From Anoplopoma fimbria (Eukaryota > Chordata > Actinopteri > Perciformes > Anoplopomatidae), in assembly GCF_027596085.1 (NCBI RefSeq), contig NC_072465.1, positions 21,286,707-21,350,706 on the forward strand: 64,000 nt of DNA, written 5' to 3'. Of the stretch, positions 24,669 through 37,287 are shown piece after piece. The notes under the pieces were generated by a model, which was not told the DNA's origin, did no database searches, and saw nothing but the letters and a program-made list of their open reading frames with translations. Numbering within the stretch: position 1 is the stretch's first letter; every line of letters begins with the position of its first letter. The position numbers and the translations under genes were made by a program.

Positions 24669-24669
<1 letters not shown>
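22791..24669. other. Single-copy-looking non-coding DNA
   Basis: No supported gene. Frames of 141 codons (23305-23730, plus) and 90 codons (23270-23542, minus) overlap on opposite strands and have no recognisable motifs. A purine-rich GAAAG patch lies near 24299-24330. Confidence 0.5.

Positions 24670-24699
<30 letters not shown>
24670..24699. repeat. (CT)n microsatellite
   Basis: A short uninterrupted CT tract is visible directly. It creates the serine/leucine run in the frame that crosses it. Confidence 0.95.
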
Positions 24700-24707
<8 letters not shown>

Positions 24708-24739
24708 GTTTACATCAATGTTTCTTCCCCGTTGTCTGG

Positions 24740-25100
24740 TACGTTGTGATAGCATCGTAAACATCATTACACCTTTGGTTCAGGTTCATGGTCAGCTGGC
24801 ATGTCACATGTTTGACCATGTGATTGCGCTGGGCAGACTGTACCTTGTATCTGACAGCGTTAGCGTACTCCGCCCCTCTCGTGCGTTGCAGTCTTGCAGA
24901 AAGTGCCTTTTAGTGCAATTACATGGGTTTCTACACATCAATTAGCAATCCAATTAAGTCTTGATGTGATGAATAGCGGTGAATAAGAGTGGAGGAGCTA
25001 CTGATCTTGCTAATAATGATCTTGCCGATTACACTGATCAGTCAGTGGCTAAGAAGACAGACATGCCAAGGTCATCAATTAACACAGAGGGAGCGCTGAA
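24740..25100. promoter_or_regulatory. Candidate conserved non-coding element
   Basis: Repeat-free, balanced sequence with paired homeodomain cores (tcaattagcaatccaattaag, around 24938-24958), a 'gatcagtcagtggc' palindromic patch and 'aggtcatcaattaac' near 25069. It resembles developmental enhancer DNA. This is an inference from texture only. Confidence 0.28.
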
Positions 25101-26799
25101 GAGAGAGAGAGAGAGGCTGATACACAATGTTATCATATGCAAAACATTAGCTGTGTAATAATTATCAACGGTTTGTACTTTCTACATGATACAGATTCTA
25201 TTGCATATATTTTCATGGTTAAAAGCAAGCTGCAGTGTTTTAACTGAATAGTCTTGATGCAGGAATAACTTATCCATGACAGATAAATGAATAATGTGTT
25301 TTTGGACATTGTTTTAGTTGATTAAATTGAAATTAATCAACTTTTTTCCAAATATGTCCCAGAGCTCATTTGTCATTTACTTGTAGTTGGCACTTTGGTC
25401 TTTTTGCTAATTTTGCACAGATGTTTGTTTTGATAGTCTCATGGTCAATTAGGTTCAATATTACCATGTTTGCATGTAACCACATGTTGCTATACATCAC
25501 AGTTGACTGTTAATCAAGAGTTTATCCAGAGAAGTTGCACCACATCATTTATCATACGATATCTGCATTACTCTTAAGCCTTTTACTGTCTTCAATGTTT
25601 TACAAGTTGCAAAGACACATTAAAAGGACAAAAAACATTCATGACCTAGAATAATGTTGAGCTGTTTTAACCTTTTCCCCTTATGCCACCTTTAAAGTAC
25701 AGAGCACCTTGCTAATATTTGAAGGTTCACGCATACTTGGTTACTCTGGGCCACTGGTTAATTCTATTTGGGTCAGTGACTATAATGAATTAGATGTCAT
25801 TCCTTTGCATGCGCTCCCCCTCCCACTTTGTCAAGCTCTGATTAGATATTTTAAAACTTGAGCAATGCACTCCCTACAAAGTAAGGTTGTGGGAATTAAA
25901 TTATTCTACAGGAAGGGCATCAGAGATACAGTATGTAGTGTTAGTAGGACACTTAAACATCAGTCATCAGCATGTAAACTTTTCAAAATGAGTTTCCATT
26001 ATATTTCAAAGAAGTTGTTTAGTATATGTGACTGAAAATACAGAAGAAAACACTGTTGTGACTTGATTAAGCAGAATACTGCAGACTTTAAAAAGCTCTA
26101 GTGCAACAGTTTACATTTCCTTGGATCTGTAGGCGTACTTTGGAAAGGAGTAATAAAGAGCCTCCTGCGATTTGTCGAGTTGTAATGCTACATATCTTTG
26201 AACTCTTGGTCATATTTGTTGGTCTCTGTAGATAATATTATAAAGAGTCTAGACTGTAGACTATAGATCTGCTCTATATGAAAAGTCCACTGAGACAACT
26301 TCTGCTATGATCTCAAATAAATAAATAAAAACATTAATTCAACATTAAATTTGACATCTCATGGTTTAATTCTAAGAAAATATTTATCACATTAAGTGAA
26401 CAGGTGCATCCTGGCAAAGACTTCCCTTTTGGTGCACTGCTTATTGTTTACAATCCGATTTGCAACTTGAGATGCGAGACAGGGGTTGGAGTTGAGAGAC
26501 AATGTGTATGACTGGATTGTTTCACATGTAGCCGATTAACAAGCTAATTTCAAACTAATTAAAATCCAAATCATTGTCAGACAAATAGTCAGTAGGTTCC
26601 GAGATTGCATTTCGGCCAATGCGTTCCGCCTCTTTTGCTCTTCACAGGGACTGCTTACCTGCTTCAACCAACACCTGCTTGAATTATTAGTCAATGCTAC
26701 CCGGACTACAACAGAAACCAGAATGCTGCTGATACCAAAATCTTGGCCCTCGCCAACAGATTTCATGTGTGAATGCAGAATTTGTTTATAAAGGTTTCT
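25101..26799. other. Non-coding DNA
   Basis: A short (GA)n at 25101-25115 is followed by AT-rich DNA without a recognisable gene or transposon. A TAAT-rich, balanced block at 26520-26770 is a further weak CNE candidate (several 'taatt' cores within 50 bases, then GC-richer sequence). Confidence 0.45.
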
Positions 26800-27883
26800 T
26801 ATTATTATATTCCTTTATTGATCCCCACAGAAACAGATAATAAATACACATATTATACAATAAAATTAAAATTAAAATAAAAAATAAGAATACAAATAAA
26901 AAATGTACAGTATATCCACATGGGGGGGTGGGGGGGGCATGATGACAGACTGTGGTCTCCGCTGTTGTTGTACAGTCTGATGGCAGTGGGCACAAATGAG
27001 CGTCTGAAGCGCTCCGTCCTGCTCTTTGGTAGATGGCTGAAAGAGCTGCCCAGCTGCCACAGTTCCTCATGGAGAGGGTGAGAGGGATTGTCCAGGATGG
27101 CTCCGAGTTTGGCCTTCATCCTCCTCTCACCCACTGACTCCAGACTGTCCAGCTCCAGACCCACCACAGAGCTGGCTTTCCTCACCAGCTTATTGAGCTT
27201 GTTGGCATCTCCAGTCCTGATGCCACCACCCCAGCACACCACAGCAAAGAAGAGGGCGCTGGCTACCACAGACTGGTAGAATGCCTTGAGCAGTTTATTG
27301 CACACATTGAACGACCTCAGCCTCCTCAGGAAGAACAGCCTGCTCTGTCCTTTCCTGTAGAGGGCATCAGTGTTGTGTGTCCAGTCCAGTTTATTGTTTA
27401 TCTGCACCCCAAGGTACTTGTAGGACTCAACCCTCTCCACTTCCCCTCCCTGAATGAAAACAGGGACAGGGGGGCTTCTGTTCCTCTGGTAGTCCACCAC
27501 AAGCTCCTTGGTCTTGCTGATGTTGAGCTTCAGGTGGTTGTTGCTGCACCATGTGATGAAGCTCTCAATCAGTCCTCTGTACTCCTCCTCGTTGTCCCTG
27601 GTGATACAGCCAACAATGGAGGAGTCATCGGAAAACTTTTGGAGGTGGCAGGAACCAGAGTTGAAGCGGAAGTCCGAGGTGTAGAGAGTGAAGAGGAACG
27701 GTGCCAGTACAGTTCCTTGGGGTGCGCCGGCGTTGCTGATCACAGACTCAGAGACACAGCCATCCACCCTGACGTACTGTGGCCGGCCTGTGAGGTAGTC
27801 TGTGATCCAGGAAGTGGTGTCGGGGTGCAGGTTCATCTCCAGCAGCTTCTCTCTCAGTAGCATGCATTGGTCCATGGCAAAGG
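26800..27883 (-). mobile_element. 5'-truncated LINE (CR1/L2/Rex1 group)
   Basis: The interval holds the 3' third of a non-LTR retrotransposon on the minus strand: the C-terminal part of the reverse transcriptase ORF plus a short 3' UTR. The UTR contains 'ggggatcaataaagg' and an AATAAT-type tail at 26800-26809. The endonuclease domain and the first reverse transcriptase motifs are absent, as expected for incomplete reverse transcription. The reading frame is open for about 340 codons, which implies a rather young insertion. The upstream edge meets an A/T homopolymer (27884-27905). I saw no convincing target site duplication, and the homopolymer makes the 5' junction ambiguous. Confidence 0.9.
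26853..27875 (-). pseudogene. LINE reverse transcriptase, C-terminal fragment
   Basis: This is a partial ORF2-type protein that would copy LINE RNA at the target site in the nucleus. Counted in the open frame that starts at 27929, the B-motif region APQGTVLAP is at residues 69-77. The catalytic box FSDD at 99-102 corresponds to the family's F/Y-A-D-D. KTKELVVDY is at about 139-147 and YKYLGV at 170-175. These match the palm and thumb motifs of CR1/L2/Rex1-type enzymes. The C-terminal half ('RLFFLRRLRSFNV' and 'RRSFVPTAIRLYN') is the conserved tail of fish LINE proteins. There is no endonuclease and no upstream palm motif A, so the fragment cannot be active. I placed the start at the Met of MDQC. 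The codons before it read through a poly-T run and are not part of the element. Confidence 0.88.
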
Positions 27884-27905
27884 AAAAAAAAAAAAAAAAA
27901 AAAAA
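27884..27905. repeat. Poly-A run at LINE 5' junction
   Basis: About 22 A residues on the plus strand directly abut the truncated 5' edge of the minus-strand LINE. In LINE orientation this is poly-T, so it is not the element's own tail. Confidence 0.95.
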
Positions 27906-29510
27906 TCTGTTTGCTCTCCACCAGTTCATTAATCCTCCACCTGACCATCAGTTTTCCATAGGTGTGTCCTTTTATTGATATTTTAGTACTCTTTTCAAAT
28001 CAAACATTTCAATTTAATAACTCTTCCTACTCAGTTAGACAAAAGTAATTTCTACTGATGTCTCTGTCACCCACTTGTGGGTTATTGCACTTCACTAGGT
28101 TCAAATTAGCTAAGGAACTAAGTTTAGTAGCCATAAACAAAATATGGGAAATAATTAAGGTTGTTTTAAATGTCAGTTGGACTATGAGCATTAAACAAAT
28201 CAGCTACTAAATGCTAAAAAAGTTAATGGACCCTTTGATACCAAACAAATGTCTGGTCTTGTCCATTGTCTTTAAGGGTGACAAAATGTACGTCACACAG
28301 ACCCTAATGGACACACTCAGATGCAGAAAGTATAACTTTGGCAGTACTGTTACTGTTACAATGATGGTCTGGTCTGGTTGTCTTCTGGTCCTGCACTAAA
28401 GATAATATCAACTACAACTTAAACCAATTTTGGGATGAGTGATATATTACACATAGATCTATATTGTCTAAACAACGGTAGAACACAATCTACATAAAAC
28501 ATTGGGGGAAAATAACACTTCACAATAACATAGTTTAGGGCTTAGTCATAAAGTTATGAAATTTTAATTTGAACATAAAGGTACCCATTGCCCCAAAAAT
28601 GATATAGCCGCAGCATTTTCACTTTTAAGTTACTTGTAGGAAATCTAATGCTTGGATTGTGACTATTCTACGTCTAGCTTCTTCATCATGGCAAAACTTG
28701 TAGGATAGACAGTGATCTGTGTCTCCTTGAAAGTCAAGTGATGCACTAAATCAAAATGATAAAAAAGATAAAACAACAGCATATCATTTCGTAGAATGGG
28801 AACCAGGTGTTATGGAAGACTGAGGGCTTTATTAATCAACTAAGCAAACATTTTCCAGTGAAGACAAGATAAGAACAGTGCTGTGGAGGGTGGTGACCTC
28901 TATCACAGCTGTTGACCTCGACCAGAGACAGTTCATATCTATGAATAAACTGCTTTGGCTATTCAAACATGTCAATAACATCCTGGGCACAGGTACCATG
29001 ATGCAGCACCACAATGAAACACTATAGCAATATATATTTGAAGTATATTTTAGACGCAATAGCATTCATCCTTTTTTTCCCACTCTCAACATCTATAGAT
29101 AGCGCTATCGACACACCAGCCATCAGTAACCTTATCCTGTAGGTTTTCAGCCTCTCCAACGACCTTCTTGCAGCTTAAGCTTTCCTTTTTTTAATAATGT
29201 CCTTTGCAGAAAAATTGTGTATCCTTCAAAAGTGGATGAAGTGTGTACACCCTTAAAATTTGGTTGTAAACTGACCATCACGGGGTGACGGTTGGTATAA
29301 GAAGATAAAAGGTGAATTTCTCTACCACCGATTTTCACACCAGTATGTTAGTCATAAAGAATATGACTTACACTGAATAACTTAATGTCAAATACAAGTT
29401 GGTGAATCATTTCTCCGTCGCTTATTCACTCAGAATGAAACAATCTCTGTTTTTTTCTTTTAATTGTTCATTGATTATTTCCTTAGGATTTTATGCCCTC
29501 ATTTACCAAC
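27906..29510. other. Non-coding DNA
   Basis: About 1.6 kb of AT-rich sequence in which I recognise no gene, RNA or mobile element. All frames are under 80 codons. Confidence 0.55.
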
Positions 29511-29637
29511 GTACAGTAGAGAGATGACAAGAAGCCAGGGAGAGGAATGGAGAACAAAGTGCGAAAAAGGTCCCCAACTGGACTCGAACTGGGGACTTTG
29601 CAGTTTGTGGTAAGCCCCTTAACTCCATAGAAACAAA
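29511..29637 (-). mobile_element. tRNA-derived SINE, minus strand
   Basis: Read on the minus strand, the B box AGTTCGAGTCC (29580-29590) sits in a tRNA-like head that begins near 29635. It is followed by a body that ends in a pyrimidine-rich 'ccctggcttcttgtcatctc' and 'tctactgtac'. This layout (tRNA head, 'ctctccctggcttcttgtc', 'tctctac') is a common teleost SINE as I remember it. No usual AATAAAGG-type tail was found beyond it, so the copy appears 3'-truncated or diverged. Confidence 0.68.
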
Positions 29638-32600
29638 TTGTATTACATCAGATTTGAAGCTCATTCATCGTTAGCTTAGTTAACCGTTTTATAAGGGGAA
29701 AAATGTTAATTACGGTTGAAATTGTATTACTTCCATTGCCTTTGCAGCAGTAAATATAATATCTATATCCAAACTCAAATGTGGTATCGTCCCACGTTTA
29801 GAGTTGAGAGTGTGCTAAAGAAGAATTACCAAAGAAGCCAAGTGGAACATGGGTGAGAAGCAGCTGGGTTGGTGGTATTACATCGGAGTGCACATTGTAC
29901 GGTGGGTAGGCCATCCATCAGGGAGACGGCAGCTCCCAAAGGTGGTCACTTCAAGTGCACTGCCTGGCCCACTGCTGCACACACATCCTTAGCTTGCTCT
30001 CATTATAAACAGACACACATGCACATTCACAGAGCCCAAAGCGCATACATACAGACATTGACAAAATAATAGAATTAGCACATGAAAAATGACCTCAATA
30101 GTTAAGTAACCAAACCACAATAAGATGACTTACATTTTGCTTTCCATCTGTTGTGATTTTTGTAAATTTTGAAAGAAACAGGCACATCGGTTAGTCCACA
30201 AAACAAGGCGACTTATCTGTTGAGAGGACTGATGCACCATTAATATGTAGATGTTATGCCTATTTAGCATTTTGGATGACAAGATCAAAGACAGGCAATT
30301 TCTAGAATAGTTGCCAAAAGCACATACATGATCACACATCATTAAGTAGCACTGATTCATAAACAGGAAAGAGTTTTACTAAAGTTGTGACAGAGCTGCT
30401 TTGAAAGATTCTTACCAAGGCCATTGGCCAAAAAGAAAAAAAACTCTATATAAAGAGCACAATAATAAGCAAGAAAAAAATAAGTAAAACACCAATATAA
30501 TTTATTATTTTTCCTTCATCCAACAGGCTTTTAGCAAGCCAGTACATAGCCTTTCTTCAACCCAGAATATACGCTGCCAGCTGTCAAACCAAAGTACTCG
30601 CTCTACCCTCATTATTTTCTCATGTCCAAGGTGAAAACACATACGTGTTGTCAGGGGCACCGGAATTATTGGAGCCTTTCCTTGACTTCCAAATCATCAA
30701 TGTGAAGTAAATTTGACCTCCTCCATTGCTTTTAACCTGGAGGCCATCCATTGTAACGAATAGTCCAATGTCCTACTGCAAATACTTTTGAATTTGTAAG
30801 ACAATTTCTCACACCCGGACTGAAGCTGACCTAACTGTTGCTGAAGGCCAATATGATGCTGTGTATATTTTGAGATGTTTTGCTTATTTTGTCCACCTCT
30901 TTCACAGCCACATACATGTACATTCACGTACTTAAACAGACACACCACCCGTCTCTGCAGGTCCCTTTGGGGCCACTTACACTAGAAAGGGCTGGAATGT
31001 AAGCATGTGGGCATCTAATTTGATCTGTGAATAAAGCTGACCCACTTCTATATAGAGCACATGCATGATATTTGATTTATGGTTTGATTTCTTTATCTCT
31101 ATTCTTTTCCTACTCCTTTTTGAGAGAGAAACGTTCCTCATAGCTGTGAAATATTTACTTGAATCATGCAGTACTTTTGTCAGCCAGTCATAGGTTAAGT
31201 ATATTTGGTTGTCTTCATAATAAGATAAATTATAGACCTGGACCTTTTGCCTTGAAGACTAATTCACACTGTAGAGAGATGCATATTGCAATATTACAGC
31301 TTCATTAATTTTACATTCTTCATATCATTTTTTTCCCTACAAATATGCCTATTAACATTCTGTCTCATGCTCCCTTGAAACTGCATATAAGTATATCTTC
31401 TTTTTTACGCCTTGCATGCACAGTGAACCAAACCAGCCAACCGTGAAACATTTCAATAATCTCTAAAAGTGACTCTTCCTTCATGTAGGACATTTGCATT
31501 TCTCGAGAGAAGGTAAAAGAGATTTAGATTTTAGATTTAAGAAAAGGAGAGTGGCTTACATAGGGTATATGGTGTCTTTGTGCATCGGTTCGGATACAAG
31601 ATTTGGGAAAAAGTGGGTATTATCTAGTCAAGCCCTCAAAGGTGCCTCATTTCTATGATCCATCTTTGATATCTGAACACAGCTCTGTGTTATGAGAAAA
31701 CACATCTCACTGTCATTTGACATGCAGAAAAGGCAGAGGCAAAAGATCTCATGAATATCTACTTTATTAAGTGATTATGCATATTCCATTATTCATCAGA
31801 TGAATTATTAAAATGAAGTGATATATGTTCCGTCTTCGCTGTAAAGCTCCAACACCTTCACCATAAAGGTGTGCTCTCTATGTCAGTTTTAATTGCTGAA
31901 GGACATAGATGGTAGAGACTGAGTACATAAAGAATTATGCAAAAAATAATTTATCGCTATGACAGCTTCCATGAGAAAATGTCTGTAATGTGTGTGTGAG
32001 ACATTTCACATTTGCATTTGTTGTCATTTCTGCAGTTTGAGGTTTGAAATCAATGACTTGTTTATATTAAAAGCTAGAGAAGACTTTATTTTCAAGTACT
32101 GTTCTCTATTTTGTCACAAAGACAAACTCAAAATTGCTTTTTCTGAATGCTATAGTTAACTATAGCTAATTTGATTTCAGCAGTGTGTGCGTTTAGGTGC
32201 CATGTTTCTATGGGTCCAACATAGTTTTGTTTCCTGCACCACCGTATGCCATCATATACAGATCATTGGATTACCAGTCACAACTGTCATAGTTGACTGT
32301 TTGCTTACCATTCCCTTAGTTACTGTTGCTACTAGCTTTGCCTTGCAGATAAAAATGATAGTAACAGTGACAAAATGATTGATCGCTCAAAATTCTTCAA
32401 ATTGTTTATGTATCTTTGATATCAGACAGAAAGAGACAATTTCTAGCTAATAACCATCAATTTTGTTGGCTGAAATTAAAATTGTTATAAATTTAAGTTT
32501 ATAAGCTGTTGCTAGATAGTAAATTAAGCTAAGGTTAGCTTGGCTGAAAATGCCCTCACTGGGCTAAATTGCTACTATTAGCTCTGTGCAAGACACATTG

Positions 32601-33825
32601 AGCTCTTACAGTTGCTAAACTATGATTGACAATCATCCTAAGCATTTAGGAGCAGCTGGCAACAATGCAGAGCAACTTGGGGTTCATTTTCTCACTCAAG
32701 GACACTTGAGACATGACTGGACACCGGGAAAGGCCAACCATGTGGTTTAAAGACAACCCCCTCCACCCACTGATCTACAGCTGGGTAAAATGTAACATTG
32801 ACGAGCGGTGCAACTCCACTCCTTTTTGCAGAAAAGTTTAGAGTATTTTTAACTTTTATGAATGTCTTAAATGGTTAAAAAACAGAACGCTTGGCACAAA
32901 AGAGGGGCTCACGCCAGGCCCCATAGGAAAGCAATTGATTTGCTGGTTGCGTGATTTGCTGGTGACTCATTTTGCCGACCGGCATGATCAGGGCCTCGGG
33001 CTATATTTTGAAAAGTTGTTATTAAACTATTGAGAGATTGCATGTAATTTATTTGTGTGTTTTCCTTGACCAGAAAAAGCCAGTAAAGAAGTATGAACAC
33101 AATAAGACACAGAGGTTGACTCATTCATTGGCAAGAGAATCAACAGTAAATGTTCTGCACATAAATGGTATGTAATTATTGTTGCATATTTCCCCATGCC
33201 CCGCAGTTAGGCGTGTGACAGCTCTACTTGCAAAGCCTATGCAATTATTTTTCCAAAGCCATATTACTACTTTAGTATAGCTTTAATTACTTCAAATCAA
33301 ACTTCAATCAGTTACAAGATGTTACATCACGTTTTGAATGAAAATAAGATACATTTAGATTGTTTCCTTTGACATTAAAGATGATGTGATATTTTTCTGA
33401 TATTATTCTGTGAGTATCAAGAAGGGTATGTTTCTCCTTTTCTAAGACTTTTTCTTTACCCACTCCAATATGTCTTTTGCTTTTTCATCTTTTACCATTC
33501 TTTCCATTGTTTGCATTTCTCCTCATCTTATGCTCTCAAAACGTTAAGAATTTACAATATAATTGAAGAAAATAGCCCTTTTGTAAGACTTCCTCTATTC
33601 TTTTCACTTTGTCAGAGTTTGATAATTAATATTGTTCATTAGAACAATAATAATAATCATGATAATAGTAATAATCATAGACAGACTTGAATAAACTTTA
33701 CATGAATAAATTGTCTGCCTGAGCTTTCTTGATTACATGTTTTTACAGGCCTAAAACATGCTTTTGTGTGTATGTGCTCAGACATGTCTTTAATGTAATC
33801 ACAAAGCCATTCTGCTTGCCAGATT
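29638..33825. other. Non-coding DNA
   Basis: More than 4 kb without a supported gene. Frames are below 85 codons and carry no motif that I know. A weak CNE candidate at 31740-31990 is listed separately. A GC-richer patch at 32890-33010 may be a repeat fragment of unknown type. Confidence 0.5.
31740..31990. promoter_or_regulatory. Candidate conserved non-coding element
   Basis: A compact run of 'gattatgcatattcc' (POU/homeodomain-like, 31772-31786), 'tttaattgctg' (31888-31898), 'attatgcaaaaaataattta' (31934-31953) and a MEIS/TALE-type TGACAG core (31960-31965) in repeat-free DNA. Such combinations are typical of HOX/TALE-regulated enhancers. The claim is inferred from motif texture and cannot be proved here. 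Confidence 0.3.
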
Positions 33826-33857
33826 TCTCCTCTCCTCTCCTCTCCTCTCCTCTCCTC
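33826..33857. repeat. (TCTCC)n pentanucleotide microsatellite
   Basis: About six copies of TCTCC are visible. It encodes the repeated arginine/glutamate/glycine in a minus-strand frame here, which is therefore not a protein. Confidence 0.95.
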
Positions 33858-36800
33858 CTTCACAGCATAATTCAAGAGATTATTGAGGTTTAATTACCAC
33901 GGGATCCCCAATAAGTATCATATAACAGATGTCAAAGTACATCAGGAGATTTAATTGGCCATTAAAAAAAACATGTTCATTTTTTTTTTTATGTTTATAG
34001 AAGCACATCACAACTTCTCTGCATGCACTATGGTGGCTGATGGAGTGTGGTGTCTTAAATACACCACACTTAAATAACTGACAGAATGCAGTCTTGTACA
34101 CTATATGTGTGAACTTTATGTGATATCAGGCTGCTCTTGAGTGTCTCTGCTCATTCTCAGAAAAGTATTTTCATTGAATTCTCTATGGTCTTGGTCTGCA
34201 CTCTTTAATGCTACTATATCTCCCCTGATTCTCTCACAACCTCCTTAATAGTTTACCAAATGGCCTGAAGGGTTTTTCTCTTTGCATCACAGGCATTATG
34301 TATCATTTGTCAATCTCTGAGATGGAGCCTTGTCTTTCAGATAGTGCTTTCAGCCTTTAAATGATTGTGTAAAAACATGAAGTAGACTTGTAAGTGCTAA
34401 TAAGCAATTATATTATTACTGAATGTTTAGAGAATCATTTTAGTTCCAAGGTTAAGACACTGTGTCATATTTTAGTTTGAAAGCTCGAATTCTTGTTTGT
34501 AGATAAATTACCGTTATTGGTGCAGTGTGTGTTGCTTTGAGCTCATTCATACTGTATCATCGCTATCAGCCATACATAGGTTAAATGTCTTGGCTTGTCT
34601 TTATAATATACATTATAGTCCTAAATGGATAGAAGACTAGACTGACAGGGCATGCATTTTGCATTTATATGAAAATGTATTTTATTCTCTTTATGTCTCA
34701 GGTTGATTGTATCTGAAACTCTTGATTGTGGTTACGGAAAGATCAAGGTTACAGTTTTAAAAAAGAGAAATATCAACCGCACATGCTACTGAATGATGAC
34801 ATTGGATGTAAATCATGATGTGCACTATTATCCAGCATGCAGCGGGTTATTGGGCTGTTGCTGCTATGCCAAGGTTGGAAATGGCACAAACGCTGTTATG
34901 ACCAGGGAGAATTACCATAGGGATAACATGACTGCAAAGTTATAGAGCATTAAACAGATTTGACAAATTTGACTTCGTTTTCATTTCTACTAAATGACTG
35001 CCGATATAAATGTATGCATGCATTAGGAATTCTAACTATCCACTGAGTATACTGAAGCATACCCTCCAGGGCTTTACTTCTCCTTCACTTCAAAATGACT
35101 TTTGTTTTCAAACTTACAAACCTGTTCAAATTTTACAATTTTGCATGAAGTCTCAGTAGGCCACTGTGTAAGTGGCAACATCAGCTGGTGTCTCTAGCGA
35201 GAACTGAGTAACTGTGCGAGAATAACACACCATGAAAGGCATCGTGGACTGTGATGCTCAAGAAACTGTCACAGTAGGCCGGTGCAGAGGACTCCCTCTC
35301 GTTCTAACCTGCATTTCCCTTGCCAAATTACTCTTGTAAGAGGCCCAAAGATGGAGCTCATCACATCACAAAGGGAGAGAAACCAGATAACTGAATTCCC
35401 AATCCTCAGTTTAGCAGAGATTTGAAATAGCAATCCCCATCAGGGCCAGGCGGTGTCGGTTATTTTCCTATTTCACTGAACAATGGCATGCAGGCGACCC
35501 TCCCGAAGTATTGTACATCATCACGAACACAGCTAAATGGAATCAGCCGGGGGGATCTCTCACTTCTTAAGCTTTTCAGATATGTGATCCCCTGCTATCT
35601 ACATTACCATACGGGATCCAGCAGCCAGGTAGGATCCGAGGCAACGGGGTTTTGGACGGATAATTGATTCCCATTTTTAGCAAGGGGATTGGGGATGTTG
35701 GATAGCAGCAAAGGAGACCTTTTCAAAGCTCCGACTTTAAGGCTGTAAGGCTACATTATACCTGAGTCAAGGAGAATCTGATCTGTTATTCTTGTACAAC
35801 TCTCTGATGTGTTAGAGTGCATGAATAAGCTATGGGCTACAAGGGTTCTGTGGTTGCCATCAGACAGTTAGACAGACATTCAGTGAAAAGAGAGGGGCAG
35901 AAAATGGATGTGTGCAATTTTATCTCTCACTTAAAGGATTTGGGGGCCGGACTATCTGTCTCGCCGGACATCAATTAGAAGCATGCGGCGTTGTCTGTTA
36001 AAAATGGGAAAGAAAATAAGAAACGATTTAGGAACATTGTATCTGACATAAACGTCAAAGACAAAAAAGAGCAGTCACAAAGAAAGAAATGTTTCATGCC
36101 TTATCACAGACAAAAAATATTTTCTCCAGGCACCAGGCTTTTGGACTGAGCTATCAAGAGACTTGGTCTCCAGCCAAATGGAGTTCATTCCCCTACCGAG
36201 AAAGAGAAATGCCACCCAGGATGAATGAATGACAGATGAGTCATTTCCATTTATGAGGTTGAAAATGCTCACACGGATCTGCCCTCATGCCTCTACGTGA
36301 TTAAAATGTGTTTGTGTGGTTGAGTTTGCGAGAGAGAGACAAAAGAGTGAAAAGACAGAAAAGAGAGGATGAGGATGACGTTTTGTTTTCCGTCTAATGG
36401 CTGTATTATTCCTCAAGCCATCACATTTTCCATTGAAGGGTCCCATGCTGTCCCCATTCTTCTAGCCAGCATTACTGTTTTTTTCAACCTGCTTACAAAG
36501 GGCAGGTGTTTCTCGAGAAAAGAGCATGATACTGCAGTCCACTCCCTTCCAGATGTACGACTTTCAAGAACTTAGAGAAGGGAGATGAAGTGAAGCCTGT
36601 GCTGCATAAAGTTGGGTAAAAACCAAACCAGCTGAGATGTACATCATCTCCAGGCAGATTCAGTCACAGGGGCTGCTGCATAACATTTACATCTCTGTCA
36701 AACTGATAATGAATCCACTGCATGAACAGTCACACCCTGGAATCAGATGTTTGAAAAGACAGGGGACAGTCTTTTTTATTTTATCAATGTAAACTTTGAG

Positions 36801-37287
36801 CCTTTGTACAATGTGCCCTCAAACAACAGGAGTATGCACTAAATGTTGAATAGATGGAAAGCACTGCACATGAAACCAACCAGCTAAAAGCCACTTGCTG
36901 CTGCAATAGACAGCCGTATATATATTTCACTCTAACTCCCAGTTAACTACCATTTATACATGTATTAGCTGTATGCATGCAGTGCTGACCACAAATAATC
37001 CCTAACCAGCAACTTGCCCTGCTTTAGACTCGATAAGTTTTTGACCACTAGTGGTGTTATTGTGGAAATTACGTTGTGAGAGGGTCCTCATTTTGTGTGT
37101 TGTGAAGGCGGAAGATCCATCATACATTCGTGATGACAGTTTTACGCTATTCCACAGCTTGTAGATGTCATGGGCAGAGAGGGCAGTGCACAATATATGA
37201 AAAAAATGGATTCAATATGTTTTTTAGGCCTCAGGAAGATAAAAACAATGCACTTTGTTGAGAAACATTGAATGTGAGCCTAGACTG
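33858..37287. other. Non-coding DNA with a CNE-like block
   Basis: No gene or transposon was recognised. The interval 35270-35760 stands out by composition and is listed separately. Confidence 0.5.
35270..35760. promoter_or_regulatory. Candidate conserved non-coding element
   Basis: About 490 bp of balanced, high-complexity, repeat-free sequence lies between AT-rich flanks. It contains TAATTGATT near 35661 and several GATCC/GGATC words. Its texture is that of long vertebrate CNEs. No splice sites with an open frame between them were found, so an exon is less likely. Confidence 0.3.

Noticed and set aside
27375..27860. 161-codon plus-strand frame
   Set aside because: Antisense shadow of the LINE reverse transcriptase frame.
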